Source: Agrocybe praecox
Lineage: Eukaryota > Basidiomycota > Agaricomycetes > Agaricales > Agrocybaceae
Assembly: GCA_964017145.1 (NCBI GenBank)
Contig: OZ024846.1
Coordinates: 868,001 to 932,000 of the forward strand
Direction of reading: 5' to 3'
DNA length: 64,000 bases
The notes beneath the pieces were generated by a model. That model was given only the letters and a program-made list of their open reading frames with translations, searched no databases and had not been told where the DNA came from. Below, in pieces: positions 25,441 to 37,751 of the stretch. The translations under genes and the position numbers were made by a program. How positions within the stretch are numbered: position 1 is the first letter of the stretch; every line of letters starts with the position of its first letter.

Positions 25441-28424
25441 CTAAGCCTATAAGAGGAAAGGTTGGGCAAATGGTCATCAAGACAATCGATCAATGGTAAG
25501 TTGAGTACATACCAAATAATTATATGATTTGCGATCTTCACATCGCTCGAGATACTCTCTCTGCAAAACCGAAAAGGAAAAGGTCAATGGCTATATAATG
25601 CGCAAAATAGGACATCATTTACGTCGATGAGATGTTCAATCCTCTTCTTTATCGCAGGAGGTTCGGGATTGAACTTGCTTGATAATTGACCGATAACCTC
25701 ATTGACCAACTCGTTGTGAGTCATATGCTTCCTATTCTTCATGATACGGACGATAGAAGCCTATACCGAGGTTTTGTTAAGTGGTATCTCACTTAGCAGC
25801 TTAATTAATAACACATACCTCCATTTGATACTTTCTTTCCTCCTCGATGCGATCTCGTGTCTCCTTTCTCTCTTCGCTATTTTCAGTCTTAGACGATATC
25901 GTGCCGATTTTGATTTTCTTCATGGGACACGTGAAATCGTTATTGAACGAAAATGAATCGTCTGGATTAACATCACGGCCTGCCGGATGTTTCTTCAGAA
26001 TCTTGTATTTCGCACAGGCCAGAGATTGTAGATGTCGTTTCAGTTCGCGTTCTTCTATCTGTGTTGCCTCTTTGATATGCTGTAATGACCGCGGTTTAGA
26101 CAAAAAAGAATACTTGATATAAGACTGTAACGACTCACAGCGTAGGTCAAAAAGTCATCATCAGAGACGTCTTCAAACAGTAGAAGGATGACCAAAGCAA
26201 AGGTCGCGACATTCAGCTCGTGTGATCTTGCCTTGAAGTTAACATATACATCGGCATTTCCGAGCGAGTGTTGCCACGTTAGCCGTCTGCCTGAATGTCT
26301 CGACAAGTAAAACTGTTCGAAAGATTTGCAGGCCTTTTCCATGCTCATAGGAAGTGAACATGGGGATGCCGAATGAGACATTGGCCAAGCATTTGAAGTC
26401 ATAACTGTGACGCTAAGTTCGATCAAAGGCGCCTGTATATTGTCAGTTCAAAGAGAAACGAATAAGCAGCGTAATGCGTACCGTCGTCTTAGATACATGC
26501 TCTACATACTCCCGGGTAGTATCGGCGGAAATTTTCATGTCGTTGAACATACCCTCCATCTTCTGAGTAAATTGGATACCGCATTCCACTTTCAGTTTCG
26601 CCAGCATACCACGCTCTGCGTCATCGGATACAGAACGATTTTGAAGAAGACGTTTCGCGAGATGGCCTTTGTAATATTTTTCGAATACATCTTTCTCCGC
26701 GATGAAACGGAATATGATAATGGTCTTATCGAGTATCGCATCCACCTCAACCTCGGTTTTCTAAACAAAAAATCGAAGTAAAAGATGATTCGTTAATGAA
26801 CGATAATCCGAAGGATATAAGGAAGGAACATACTCCTTTTAGACCTCTCTTCAGATGGTCATCGATGAATAGAGAAATGAACTCTGAACATTTCTGATTC
26901 ATGTTGACGAATGCTCCGAAAGCCTGAAGCAATTCGCGAATGATAAATTGGTCTGTGCTTTTGGAAAAATACCGGTACAACACTTACCTCGTTCAACGTG
27001 CTTTCAACGTCTCGGTCGCTCTTAAATGAGGTCTTCCACACTGTGTCAAATTTGTTCTTCAGATCGAGCACGTCTTGAACCCATTTAACTGCAGGTTCAA
27101 TTCCAGAACTTCTGGTTACAGCCTTTCCTTTATCTTTCTGAGCTGGGGCATCGTTGTCTTGACCCTCCTGGTCCCCAAAGTCATTTCCAAGTACTCCTTG
27201 ATTGATCTCCTTGCCACGCCGCACTATTGAGGTTTTCAATGCGAATTTAAGATCTGGAAGACCTGTTGGGACCTTTGAGCAGAGGCGATACAATCTCGAT
27301 AAATCCGCAAACTGGTCATTGTCGACCATTACATCTAATCCGGAATTTTCTTTTGAGATGATGGTTGATAAATGAGGCGTCAGAAGATAATCCTCAAGTA
27401 TCTGGAGCAGTGGTTGCTTTGTCTGGCTGGTCAAGTAATGATCTGTCCTCGACTCTTCTTCTTTGAAGCGATCTTCGACCTAATATTTTGATCAACACCA
27501 ACGAGTAGAAGTAGAGTGAGAAGCATACCAATCGAAGAAATTCCGGAGCATCGCAGGAATCTACCAAACGTTGACCCTCTTTCGAGTAGAAGCTTTTGCT
27601 TTCATCCAAGAGCACGGGTTCTAGATCAGCTTTATAGATTGTGGTGCCACTCTTGTCTCCAAGACTGAGGAAAACGTCGACACATTCCCTCACAGTCGAG
27701 CGATTAATGGAGATGTGGTCGCGTTCGTGTCGTATTTGTTTCAAAATAGCATGGATGATATGGTCTTTTATTGGAGGTTTGATGATGTGGTTTGAGAATT
27801 CTTGCAGACCCATTTCATGAGTAGGGAGTACATTTGCAGCTTTGGTATGGACGCGATCCTATTGCTCCGCATCGTATTTGGTGAACATAGCATTCGAAAC
27901 TACAACAAAGACTCACCATGTACTTCAGTATCTGTCCTAACCGAAACATATTGTTCTTATGGTCGTCCCAGACTTTTCGAAGCGCTCGTAACAATAGCTC
28001 TTCTTCGCCATTCTGCACGGCTGGGTCGTTTGTGCCTGTCGGGAAGGTCGGTATGATTACAGTGTTCGCCAAATGTTCTAAGTTCTCGGACACGAGTTCC
28101 TTTACGCCATTGTAGAGCCTTTCACCCTGCTTGTAGAGTACCATGTTGTATGCAAATCGGTGATTCTCTTCAAACGATAGATTCGCGGCATTGTGATTTT
28201 GGATTTCTCGGATGTTCCGTGAAAGGTCGGTCCATGTTTGTGCGACCGAGAACTCTGGCCCATGCTAGAGAACTTATCAAGCTGATATTCAGTATCAAAA
28301 TGGAGTATATTTACCTTCCTGGGGGCCATCTACACAGTTGAATTACAATTCATGTGAGATTAGGGACCCAAATGATATAACACGTTACACATACAATCTT
28401 TGGCTTTACGCGCCGTGCTGACAT
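25441..28424 (-). CDS. CUL3: Cullin-3, scaffold of BTB-type CRL3 ubiquitin ligases
   Basis: CUL3 bridges BTB adaptors and the RING protein Rbx1. The first exon encodes [10 protein letters not shown] (ATG 28424), then a five-codon exon MAPRK, then [18 protein letters not shown] and [20 protein letters not shown], the N-terminal cullin repeat. The cullin-homology domain follows ([70 protein letters not shown]). The winged-helix C terminus [20 protein letters not shown] holds the expected neddylation Lys. The last coding exon is only GCT TAG after a 60+ nt intron, giving the conserved YNYLA end. All the junctions I checked keep frame. The start could alternatively be the MAPRK exon, but the upstream exon fits cullin-3 better. 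Confidence 0.9.
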
Positions 28425-28866
28425 CACCAGTAAGTAAATCGAGTTGGTAATGGATAAACTATCGGACAGACGCACCGTTGGCCATGATGGTGGTGGTTCA
28501 GGATAAATAAAGGTATAGATCGGCCTTCGAATTGTGCATTAGACACAATGAGTGTATATACACGCCGCGTAGGGTCAGTCACGTCCGAACTGTACGAGCC
28601 CATTTACAGTGCCGATCGCGGATCAGGGCAGGCCCGGTTTACTTCATATCGATCGTTTTGCCTAAACATTTTTGCTGGTGTTACACTATATAGAAGGACA
28701 ACTAGACTGGTATATCAAAAATGCGTAAAAGTATCAATACATGATAATAATAAAAGTGAAAGGCTGTCGATGGATTGATGTCATGTAATAGAGACAGAAA
28801 TGCGTGTGAAGACGAGATAGGGGTTGATTAATTGTATCATGAAGAACGAGTAACCAAAGAATAATG
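28425..28866. other. Intergenic: CUL3 promoter side and exportin 3' end
   Basis: About 440 bp between two minus-strand genes; it contains the CUL3 5' region and the 3' flank of the exportin gene. No convincing open frame. Confidence 0.5.
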
Positions 28867-31800
28867 TTATGAGGATGCTCGTGAAGACCTAATCAAATCC
28901 GTAAAGTATTTTCGGAAGTTCTTCGCATCTAAATCTCTGAGTTTTGTTGTAAAGTCTAAGGCGGTTTCGGAGGGCCAGCCTTGCGATGGGAGGAAGACGT
29001 TCAGGAAAAATTCATATCCTTCTGCCCCTCGCGTTTTGCAAATAGTTTGTAGAAGGTTGGCAATTTCCTGTAGAACCTATAACACGCGTTAAAAAAATCA
29101 AGTCAGAATTTTTTTCCAAGACTCACAACAGTCAATTGACCATCTTTGACGTTGAAGTTAGGCAATGCTGGGACCAAGAACGCAGTGGGGACCAATCGTT
29201 CATAAATGAAACGCTCAAATCCTGGTAAACCTTCGTTAACCTTCTGACCGTTTTCTGTAGGAGCAGCATCCACTGGCTGGCCCCAAACAGTCACGCAGCG
29301 GCTCAGGAACATGAATGCAGCCTTTTCACTGGGGGGATCGTATACATCCTCAGCCAGTGTCGTCATCAATTCAATCAGATTCTCGAATGCCGCAGAATTT
29401 CCTTAAAAGAGAAACATATAATAAGTTAAGGCCAAATTCGATGGCCTAGAAAAAAGAACTCACTATCTGAAATGAAGATTTTTTGCAAGTGTGAAGCCAT
29501 AATACTATTCAGAAGGGCAAGGTAGGCCTTTTTAGTTTCAGCCTGAGAGCGTTGATCATCCGTGCCCGACACTGGTTGTGCCAACATATTGGTGATATGC
29601 GCGGTTAGTGGCCCAATCAATTCGTCCAAAACGTCGAACATATCGTTCTAGCAGAATTTATGATAGTAAGTTTCGATATGCGGATTTGTATATGGATGCC
29701 TTACTTGTAATTTATGGATAAGCAGGCCAATGAAGTTCAAAAAGTCGACCAACTCTGTGGGCTCGAAATGGGCGAGAAGATTGGACATTAGTGGTGGGAT
29801 GAAGTGAGTCACACTGGGGCCTGCGGTCGCCAGAATTCTGGCAAATGCAAATCGTGTCTACAACGGATAAAGTCAGGCAAAAGAAAACTGTTAAAAGGAA
29901 CAATGCATACAGCGTCACGAATGGGCTTGAATACATTCATAGCTTCCAGGCATACAAGTATAGCCTGGGCCATTTGGGTGAACACTTCGAGTGGCGGCAG
30001 CATATAGCCTTCGGATGGTGTCGTTGGGTAATCAGGGAAGCCTTTTGCGATATTACCCAAAGCCATGACAATATGGTGCACTTTCACGATAGGAATTAGA
30101 TCCGATGCTCCAGTCGTCCTAAAGGCTTGGAAATTATTCGATAAGTCATCCATCAACGGTTTTACTAGCGAGAGGAGTACAGCGGACTGTTCCGTTGGGT
30201 TTTTGAAAAGGAGCGAAGACAATGTGCCTACGGCTTCAAAAAGGTAGAGCTGAGAGTCGAATGTAGAGTTATTCACAGCTTCCGTGAGGAGATCTAGCTC
30301 AGGTTCCTCGGGTTCTGGGATTTCGGCCACAATGGGCAACAGATCCCGCATGCTGTCGATAATGCCTGAACAGATGTTGACGGGAATCTCGTTTCGAACT
30401 TCCTTAATGAAGCGATAGAAAAGATATGACATTCGTGACCGATACTGCGCGTTATCGTTATGAAGGCCTCTATATTCCATGTTATCAAGCTATACTTCGA
30501 ATAGAAGAGAACCAGAACGTACCGTACGTCAACCATAGCCTCTAACGTAGGGATCACATATTCTTTTCTTATTTTGAAGAAATCTGTGTACCTAGAAACT
30601 GCTTCAAAAAACTGGAGAGAGACAGCCCGATTTGGGAACGAAGAGATTCCGGATTGCACGAGAGCGGAAAGCATCTCTCCATGAGGAGTTAGAGGATACT
30701 CCGAATAGTCTGTCGCCTTGCGTTGGTCGCGTTCAATTGGCGGAGCTATACAAAACGCCGCGCGGCCCTTTCCGCCAGCTAATAAACACAGTAAGTTGGA
30801 TTTTAAGGTTTTTCGAAAGGATTGACTCACACTTGTTAATTTCCCCAAAGATGTAGACAAGGTACATTCCAAGTTCAGCATCGTTCCATTTAAGAGAAAC
30901 CCCTGATGTATATGCTGAAATCGTGTTCAATGCAAGTTCCCGTACTGCACCGGTAACAAGATCCTGGTCGATGGATATGATGGAATCTAAGAAAATGCGC
31001 AAATCCTAGACTCGTCTCAATACTGTACGTATGCCATGATCATGCGATGGGACTCGCCTTGCGCATCTTATCGAACTCGGCAATGTCGTCCTCATCTGCA
31101 TCATCAGGTTCGGGTTCTTCGTCCCATTTCATTTTTGTCAAAATGACTTGCAGTAGCGAAGTAAGGAATGCCTTTTTCGAGTCGTCAATTGGATCAGTAG
31201 AGACCTTCCGTGCTCTTTTGTACTAGTGCGAAGATTTAGACATTAAGCGTATTGAGAAGGGAAAAAAGCACCCACACTAGCCAGGATAAGATGCAACAAA
31301 GGAAACACCGTCGAACACGTATCGTCATATTCGTCCGCTAAGAAACGAAGCATGACAGGTTGTATTTGTGCAAGGTAAGTCGATGCTTCTGCTCGAACTT
31401 CTTCCACCGTACATTCCTAGACAAACAAATTATTAATTGATGTGCACACGACAGAATTTTAGGTCGCATGAGTACTTACGTCCGCTAATTTTGTGAGTTC
31501 TTGACCTAGAACGTTGAGTAACTTGCCAAGTGCCTCTCTGTATGATTCTTCGCCTTCGTCGGTATCATCTCCACGTTCCGCTTGTTGTGTTCGAGTTTTA
31601 TCTTCCAGAGCTTCAATAACTTGGCCAAGTGAAAGTACTTTTAGCAACTGCAATTTATCTCGAGGTTCTTTCAGGCCTTTTGAGACGACATGAAGTAATG
31701 CGACTGATGTCGCTAGTCGAATAGGTAGTGAAGGATCGGCAAGTAGTGTGAATAGTAGTGGAACAGTAGTTGGGGTAACTGTTAAATTAATGTCGATCCA

Positions 31801-32827
31801 ACCTGTACAAGAGAAAGTGAGAATAGACCTTAAGACGACAGAATTCGTTAACGTACCAACATAAGAGCCAAAAGCACGAACACCCCAGTCCACCACTTCA
31901 ACTACATGATCCAACTCTTTGGGGTCCCTCGCCAACGCAGGATTCTTCCTCAGCTCATTCATCCTTTCTGCACCCTGAGCCACAATCGTTAAAACGGCTT
32001 CATTAATGCTGGGTGCATCGCGATCCCGCACTCCATCCCGAACCTTGCCGTCGCGTGCATTCCTCTGTGCGTGGTAGGACCTCGCAGACTTGATCATCTG
32101 ATCAGCCACTTCTCCTGAGATTTCCAGGACGATGTGGAAAAATAAAAGTGAGACGTGTCGGTTGAAGCCTTTTTCTGTGCTTTGTTCTGTTGGACGGATA
32201 AGCGTGAACAGATCGGAAAAAAAGGTTGGCCATTGTTGGGGATATGTGCATAGGAAAAAGAGAGTGAGGGTATGTGAGAATTTGTTTCGGAGGACTAAGG
32301 TTGGTTAGAATACGTCTTTAGTCAAAAGGCAAAGCTCTCACAAGTGGCATCCGCTTCAGCAGGACCTATCACATATTCAGATCGAATGTAAGCGACCAAA
32401 GCTTGCTGAACAATTGTAAACGCTTCATCTTCGAATCCAACAAACCTGCAAAAGAAAAAAAGAAAGAAAAAGAGTCAGACTTGAGAAGAAATATCCCTGG
32501 CTGATTTCAGGGAAACCAAAACAAGGTCACTCTTCCCGCAGAACAAACAACGGGCAGCAGCATGCCATCTTGCAAAAGAACTAGTACGAACCGGTTGTCC
32601 AGATACTCATCTAACACACGAAGAGCAAAGAATCGCGCCTGTGCTGGATATTTTCGTGATCCATCCGCGTTTTGTTCTACAAACAGTTTCAAGGATAGTC
32701 TCCACGTTTCATTGGCATTTTGTTGGAACGACGTAAGATATGCAAGAGCTTGTTGGTGTAGCGAATGCTGACTGTGATCAAAAGCAATGGCGATGGCTTG
32801 AACGACTTGGTCAATCTCCTGGTCCAT
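28867..32827 (-). CDS. LOS1: Exportin-T (tRNA nuclear export receptor, Los1/XPOT)
   Basis: Karyopherin-beta family receptor that carries mature tRNA out of the nucleus with Ran-GTP. Start ATG 32827: MDQEIDQVVQAIAIAFD then FEQ-like HEAT helices (RLSLKLFVEQNADGSRKYPAQ, ARFFALRVLDEYL). Later exons give PSLPIRLATSVALLHVVSKG, ASTYLAQIQPVMLRFLADEYDD, VFPLLHLILA, a helix pair with YRFIKEVRNEIPVNI, and AVGTLSSLLFKNPTEQSAVL. The C terminus, after the last intron, is LQEIANLLQTICKTRGAEGY and WPSETALDFTTKLRDLD, ending RSSRASS. Length is of the expected order (about 1000-1100 residues). Many short introns; no frameshift noticed. It lies between cullin-3 and the F-box gene on the same strand but is a separate unit. 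Confidence 0.88.
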
Positions 32828-33236
32828 GGATGATAGAGATTGTGGTAAGAGACGCGTTTGTTCGCTCTACGTGTAAATAAGTGACAAACGTAAAGATTGA
32901 ACAGGGATTATTCGAAAAATGACTCTGAACTTGATCAATGATTCATATCTCGCGTCTTCACGTGGCTACTAACGCCATTTATCCTATAACTTTACGCGGC
33001 TCAAGTAATAGTATGTAGTTATGTTTTCACACGACTGATAAGATGTGCGAACTCAATACGAGCTTGGAAGATAATATCATGTTAAAACCTATGAGTTAAG
33101 ATGCAAAGGCATGGACAGGAACAGACCAGGGGATTTGCAGTTCGCGATTGCATATTTTGGTGTGAATGGTATGGGCAAAGTGTTGCAATCCTGATTTGGG
33201 TTGGGCGTCGAAGTTGTCTGAGCAAAGGTTATTACA
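32828..33236. other. Intergenic: LOS1 promoter / F-box gene 3' end
   Basis: 410 bp, AT-rich, between two minus-strand genes. I see nothing beyond the presumed LOS1 promoter. Confidence 0.45.
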
Positions 33237-34836
33237 TTAAAATTGAAGGATATAAATTTCTCCCGTATGCACGCCTACGAAAAGTCGACCTGTGTTGTTT
33301 TCGAAATACAGCGATCGGCACGTATGTGCCTGGAAAGGTAAAGCTTGTTCAGGCGGTTGTAAAGATACAACAAGTGGCGGATCCGTGGCTGAGAAAGATC
33401 CTTTCATCAATCGGAAGTCGTCCGTATTCCACTGGTGTGAAAGCCAGACTGCTCTGCAGCCGGTTTTTCCGACACATGCTGGTTCCAGAGTCACATTTGG
33501 TGGGGTGTCAAAAGAATGTGTCCGTTTCCATGCGGTAAACTTCTGGCCAGGTGGGAATCTATCGTCGATAGGGAAGTAAAACAAGTTCACATTACCATCC
33601 TGCATCATAGAAAAGGGTGAATGTACTGCCATGACAGTCATGTATTGTGGAGTTGCTTTGCCAAAGGGTTCCTCCGAAATGTAAAATTCCATGTTCCGAA
33701 TCCTCTCGGTTTCGTACTCGGCGATAAGTGGGTCCCATTTTTCAGAGTGAAGTGTTTCTTCATCCAGAGATAAAGGTATGGTTTCGGTAGAAAACAACTT
33801 TGCGGGGATCTGGCAAACGCAGACCTTAATTCTTTCGGAATTCACTCCAACAATAACTAATTTTCTGCGAAAAATCTTGAATTGCATACGTCCTGCTTCG
33901 AAAGTCTAAAAGCAAGTCAGATAATATGAGAGTAGATATGAAGGAAATGATTACAATGGGCGCATCCAGTCGAATAAGCATGTTGGTTTCTGTGTTGAAC
34001 AGAATAATTTGATGTGTGCACGGAGTTTGGGACATGTGAAGAATAGCTGCAGCTACAATGGGCCCAGAGATATCTGCAAAATAAATTACACCATTGTGAT
34101 GTATTGTCCATTGATTTAGCAAAGGTGAAATCTGCTCGATGGATTCTTGCAAATTTATGTGGCAAACAACTATCTGCCTGAAGATAGTCAGCAAAAAGCC
34201 AGTGACATACTTATGATGCACTTTACCCTTTGGGAGACGGCACAGATTGTCCACCTAGTATGGTTATCAATGCGGTATTGCCATCTTCCTGAAGGGAAGC
34301 ATGGAAAGAAAAGGCACGTCCCTCTGGATCAAGTGAAATTACACGCGAAGAAACGATGGACGAAGAAGTCTCTGTCAAACGCCATATAGATACATTCATC
34401 GACGGCCCAGATATACGATGTGAAGTCGCCAGATAATTCGGCCCTAACGGTCGTATTTCCACAGCGTTGGTATTACGAGTGTTGATTTTACTGATACGTG
34501 TTATCTTGGAGACACGTTTCCTCCAGTTTGCATCTAATCTCAAGGCGCGAATCACAGAACGTTTTATTTCTGTCCCGCTCAAGTCCACAAGAGCATCTTC
34601 TTTATCAAGCGGAGGCAAGCCCTTGATTTGGTGCCAGACATAATCGGCAGAACCGTACGCGTGTATAACACGACATGTCTGCGTGTTTTGAGAAATGCGC
34701 AGTTGAGTAACTTCTTTTGGCACATGCACATTCTCAGAAACCACAGACTTGCCTGTATGAATGAGAGGAGATCTCGAGGGTCAAGGTTTATGCAAATCAC
34801 AAAGAGAATATCTTGAGGTAGTTTTATAATGTTCAT
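33237..34836 (-). CDS. F-box protein with beta-propeller-like C-terminal part
   Basis: Four exons joined in frame. Exon 1 (28 codons) encodes LPQDILFVICINLDPRDLLS. Exon 2 begins TCRVIHAYGSADYVWHQI. Together they form a canonical F-box (about residues 6-45) that should bind Skp1 in an SCF ubiquitin ligase. The first intron (34679-34752) has a GC donor (CAG|GCAAGT). Later exons contain WD-like strands such as LSGTEIKRSVIRAL, NVSIWRLTE, VISLDPEGRAFSF, HQIILFNTETNMLIRLDAP, and a C-terminal region with VWLSHQWNTDDFR ending VGVHTGEIYILQF. This layout matches the many agaricomycete F-box proteins with degenerate propellers whose substrates are unknown. The neighbouring cullin-3 belongs to a different ligase class, so no direct link is implied. 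Confidence 0.85.
34679..34752 (-). other. GC-AG intron in F-box gene
   Basis: The minus-strand donor is CAG|GCAAGT and the acceptor is CACGCAG, length 74 nt. Removing it restores the F-box (…LLSFIQ|TCRVI…). Reading through gives a chimeric sequence and an immediate frame conflict. No GT donor nearby gives an F-box. Confidence 0.8.
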
Positions 34837-35008
34837 CTTTTTAAGAAGATAGTGGGGGAAGGAAAGAAAGAATTTACAAGTTAGAAGTTAATTGGTGGGA
34901 ATTTTCTGAAAGCGTGATCCCGAATTACGAAATGTGCCATCCTTTAAAAGGGCGTCTCAGGAGCGAACCATCATCTTTCTTTCTACGAATTGCCCACCTT
35001 CATCTATC

Positions 35009-37485
35009 ATGTCAGAACTGGACAGTCTCTCCGACTCCGAGTGGCTTGACATTGCCAGTGGAAGAGATTCCGATGACAACGACTCACTCAGTGACCAGGA
35101 CAGTGATCACGATGAAATCAGCTCGATGCCACGGTCTCGAAGATCCTCAATCAGCAATGAAGACTCTATCACGAGCGACGTCGAGGCTTGGGAGGGTTTT
35201 GTGTCTGACGGTGGCGAGGAACATGACGTTGTAACGGGCATGTATCCAGTGCCAATATCTTCACCCCTCGGGGCTGAACCGATTGCTGTAGGCTTCGACC
35301 CCAGCATTGCTCCTGAAGCTACTGCCGAGGAGGATAAGCGGGTTAGAGAGGCTCTTGACCAAAGCTTTGTTGGCACACTGAGCGCCTCTCGCTCTAGTAC
35401 TCTAGGCAGCGGACACCTGCCGACCGTTCATACGTCCATTCGTGACCTTCGTCTTTCATTTCCGGATCCCTTGACCAGTTCTCGAGATGAATTGAATAGA
35501 TCCTATGAGGCAGTTTCTTCGCCTGCAGAGTCCACATCTAGCTCTTCGACCGATGGCGATATCACCAACGACTCCCCAGCGTCCGTTTCATCGACTCCGC
35601 CTCCGATTGCGGATCCGGGTGCCTTACCTACTACACCCGAGGTCCAATGTCACGAGGGTCAGCAGACTGAGCTCGGAGAGAAGAATGCAGATTTAGACAT
35701 AGTCCTCTATGGTACTTCTTCCGAGATACAGTGGAGGTTTGTCCAGGAATTGATCCATAAAGCGGGAATGTCATCCGACCAGGGCCTCAACGGTCTTCGG
35801 GAGAATGAGAATACGCACAATCTTCGCTTCATCAAGAAATCCGACAGCATCTTGTTCAACACCGTCGATATTTTTGACAGGACTAATGAAGGACTAGCCA
35901 AAGCTGATGTCGTACGTATCGCGGAGACACCTCTCCCCTTTCGTCATTTTTATTCATTTTCTATACCAATTTGTCTTCCAGGACATCTTTACCCATTCTG
36001 AGCGCCCTTCTTTGGCTATCGTATACTTACCAGCTGCAACGCTTCCTTCCCTTTCTTGGCATGATGCATACCTACCAGTGCTCGTACCATCGGTCACCGA
36101 TGTCGACAAGCATGTTATGCTTCAGGCTGCCGAGGATGACTGGGATCTTCTAGGCGTCCCTAGTCACAAAGTTATCGAACTCGGAGCAACCAAGTCTTCT
36201 GTCTTCGATTCTCATGACGTTTTCTCCCTCGATTCAACCTATGTTCACAAGGTTTTGCGCTCTATCGGTACCGAAGGGGAGCAAGAAATTCCCTCTAAAC
36301 CGCTTACGGAACAAGTGAAATCTGTGAACGCAGTAACTCTGTAATGATTTTTCAATCTACATAACTATCAACCCATACTCACCGGTCATTTCTACCAGTT
36401 TCGCTTTAATGTCGCTCATAATGGGCTTTGCAATCAACACGGCCTTCAGGCCTCCTACACCATCGCCCACACCCACTGTCAACACACCGTCTTCAAGCAA
36501 CGGTCAAGTCTGGAGCATACTTGCACCCCAACCAAATCGATCGACCCTTACTTCTTCGGTTGTTCGCGGGAATGGTAAAACCTGTGAATCTGGCCAGACG
36601 CACACGGGCGCGAGTACTTCATTCAAGGATATGGCACTATCCGTGTTCATCCCGGGGAGCACATCTTTATCAGTAACACCTTTACCGGCATCCAAAGGCC
36701 TCAGCGTGGCCAGCACATCCAAGAGTGTCGCCGTCTCTAGTTCCTCGTCCAGATGCGCTCGGTGCGAAAGTGGCAGCAGCAGAGCTGCCTTCAAACAATC
36801 GACAGATATGGTTCTTCGTTCGCCAGATGCAACATCATTGGCAGAAATTCCTATCATATCGCCTACTATTTCCTCCATGGCCTCCCGCACCGACAGTGGT
36901 TCAACCATTCTTCTCGGAGGGACGATCGGCGCCATCCCGATGTCCACAATCGCCACCGCCGCATCTGCCGCTGCCAATCTCAACCTCAACCATGTCTCGG
37001 AGGTGCTTGGTGCCACCGGGAAGGCATTGGCTGATGCTGTTGCCAACGACTACTCCGAAATTGTCGAGGCTGCCGACGGGCTGCTCAACAGTCTCCGTGA
37101 ACAAAGGGACAATGTCATCCGCCAGTCCAAGGGCAAAGCTCGCGCATTTGGCGAACAACTCCAGAATATCAACGATGCCTTCGAATACAGGAACAACAGG
37201 GCAAAGAAGCGCGCCAAAGAGTTGACGGCAAAGGGTGGCGCGGTAGTAAGGACTGCTAGTAAATTGCTCAAAGACGGAACTTTGAAGGCACAAGGGCGCG
37301 CAAAGGGCATTAGGAAAACCTTGGTTGAGGGAGGAACTGAAGCGTGGAAGACATACGAGAAAGCACATGGAGAATGGGAAAGTGTTTTGTCTCGTCACAA
37401 ACAAGGCCGGAGACGCAATTCGGATTACGTGCGGAGGGGAGATAGGATACGCTATGATGCCAGGGCAGTATACGATCACCTTTAG
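35009..37485 (+). CDS. Large Ser-rich membrane-anchored protein, unknown function
   Basis: Three exons (35009 to about 35910, about 35983-36341, about 36400-37485), about 780 residues. MSELDSLSDSEWLDIASGRD opens an acidic Ser/Asp-rich segment; an upstream in-frame ATG at 34934 is less likely. A folded-looking domain spans DIVLYGTSSEIQWRFVQEL through DVVDIFTH-like sequence to LAIVYLPAATLPSLSWHD and VPSHKVIELGATKSSVFDSH. The third exon opens with a hydrophobic helix (FALMSLIMGFAINTAF) formed across the second splice junction, then Ser/Thr-rich linkers and a long basic coiled-coil tail (KARAFGEQLQNINDAF, RNNRAKKRAKELTAKGG). I know it only as an agaricomycete conserved hypothetical. Divergent from the F-box gene, with about 170 bp between starts, so a shared promoter is likely. 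Confidence 0.75.
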
Positions 37486-37751
37486 ATATTGCAACTTTTT
37501 CTTGGACATCATGACGGTTTCGAACTTCGGCCCTATTTTGTCAACTTGCTTTCTGTGCCTACTTTCCCGACTCTCTACTCATTAACTTGTAACCATTAAA
37601 CCATCTTATGTACGGAGTACAACACATGTATGTATTATAACGAAGTAAAGAAAGAATTGTTATAAAATAGTTTTTGCTAATGACGTTGGATTTTCAATAA
37701 GATTCGTACTCAAAGCTTCGCTCTACGATGTAGAACATCAAGTCTTCTCCA

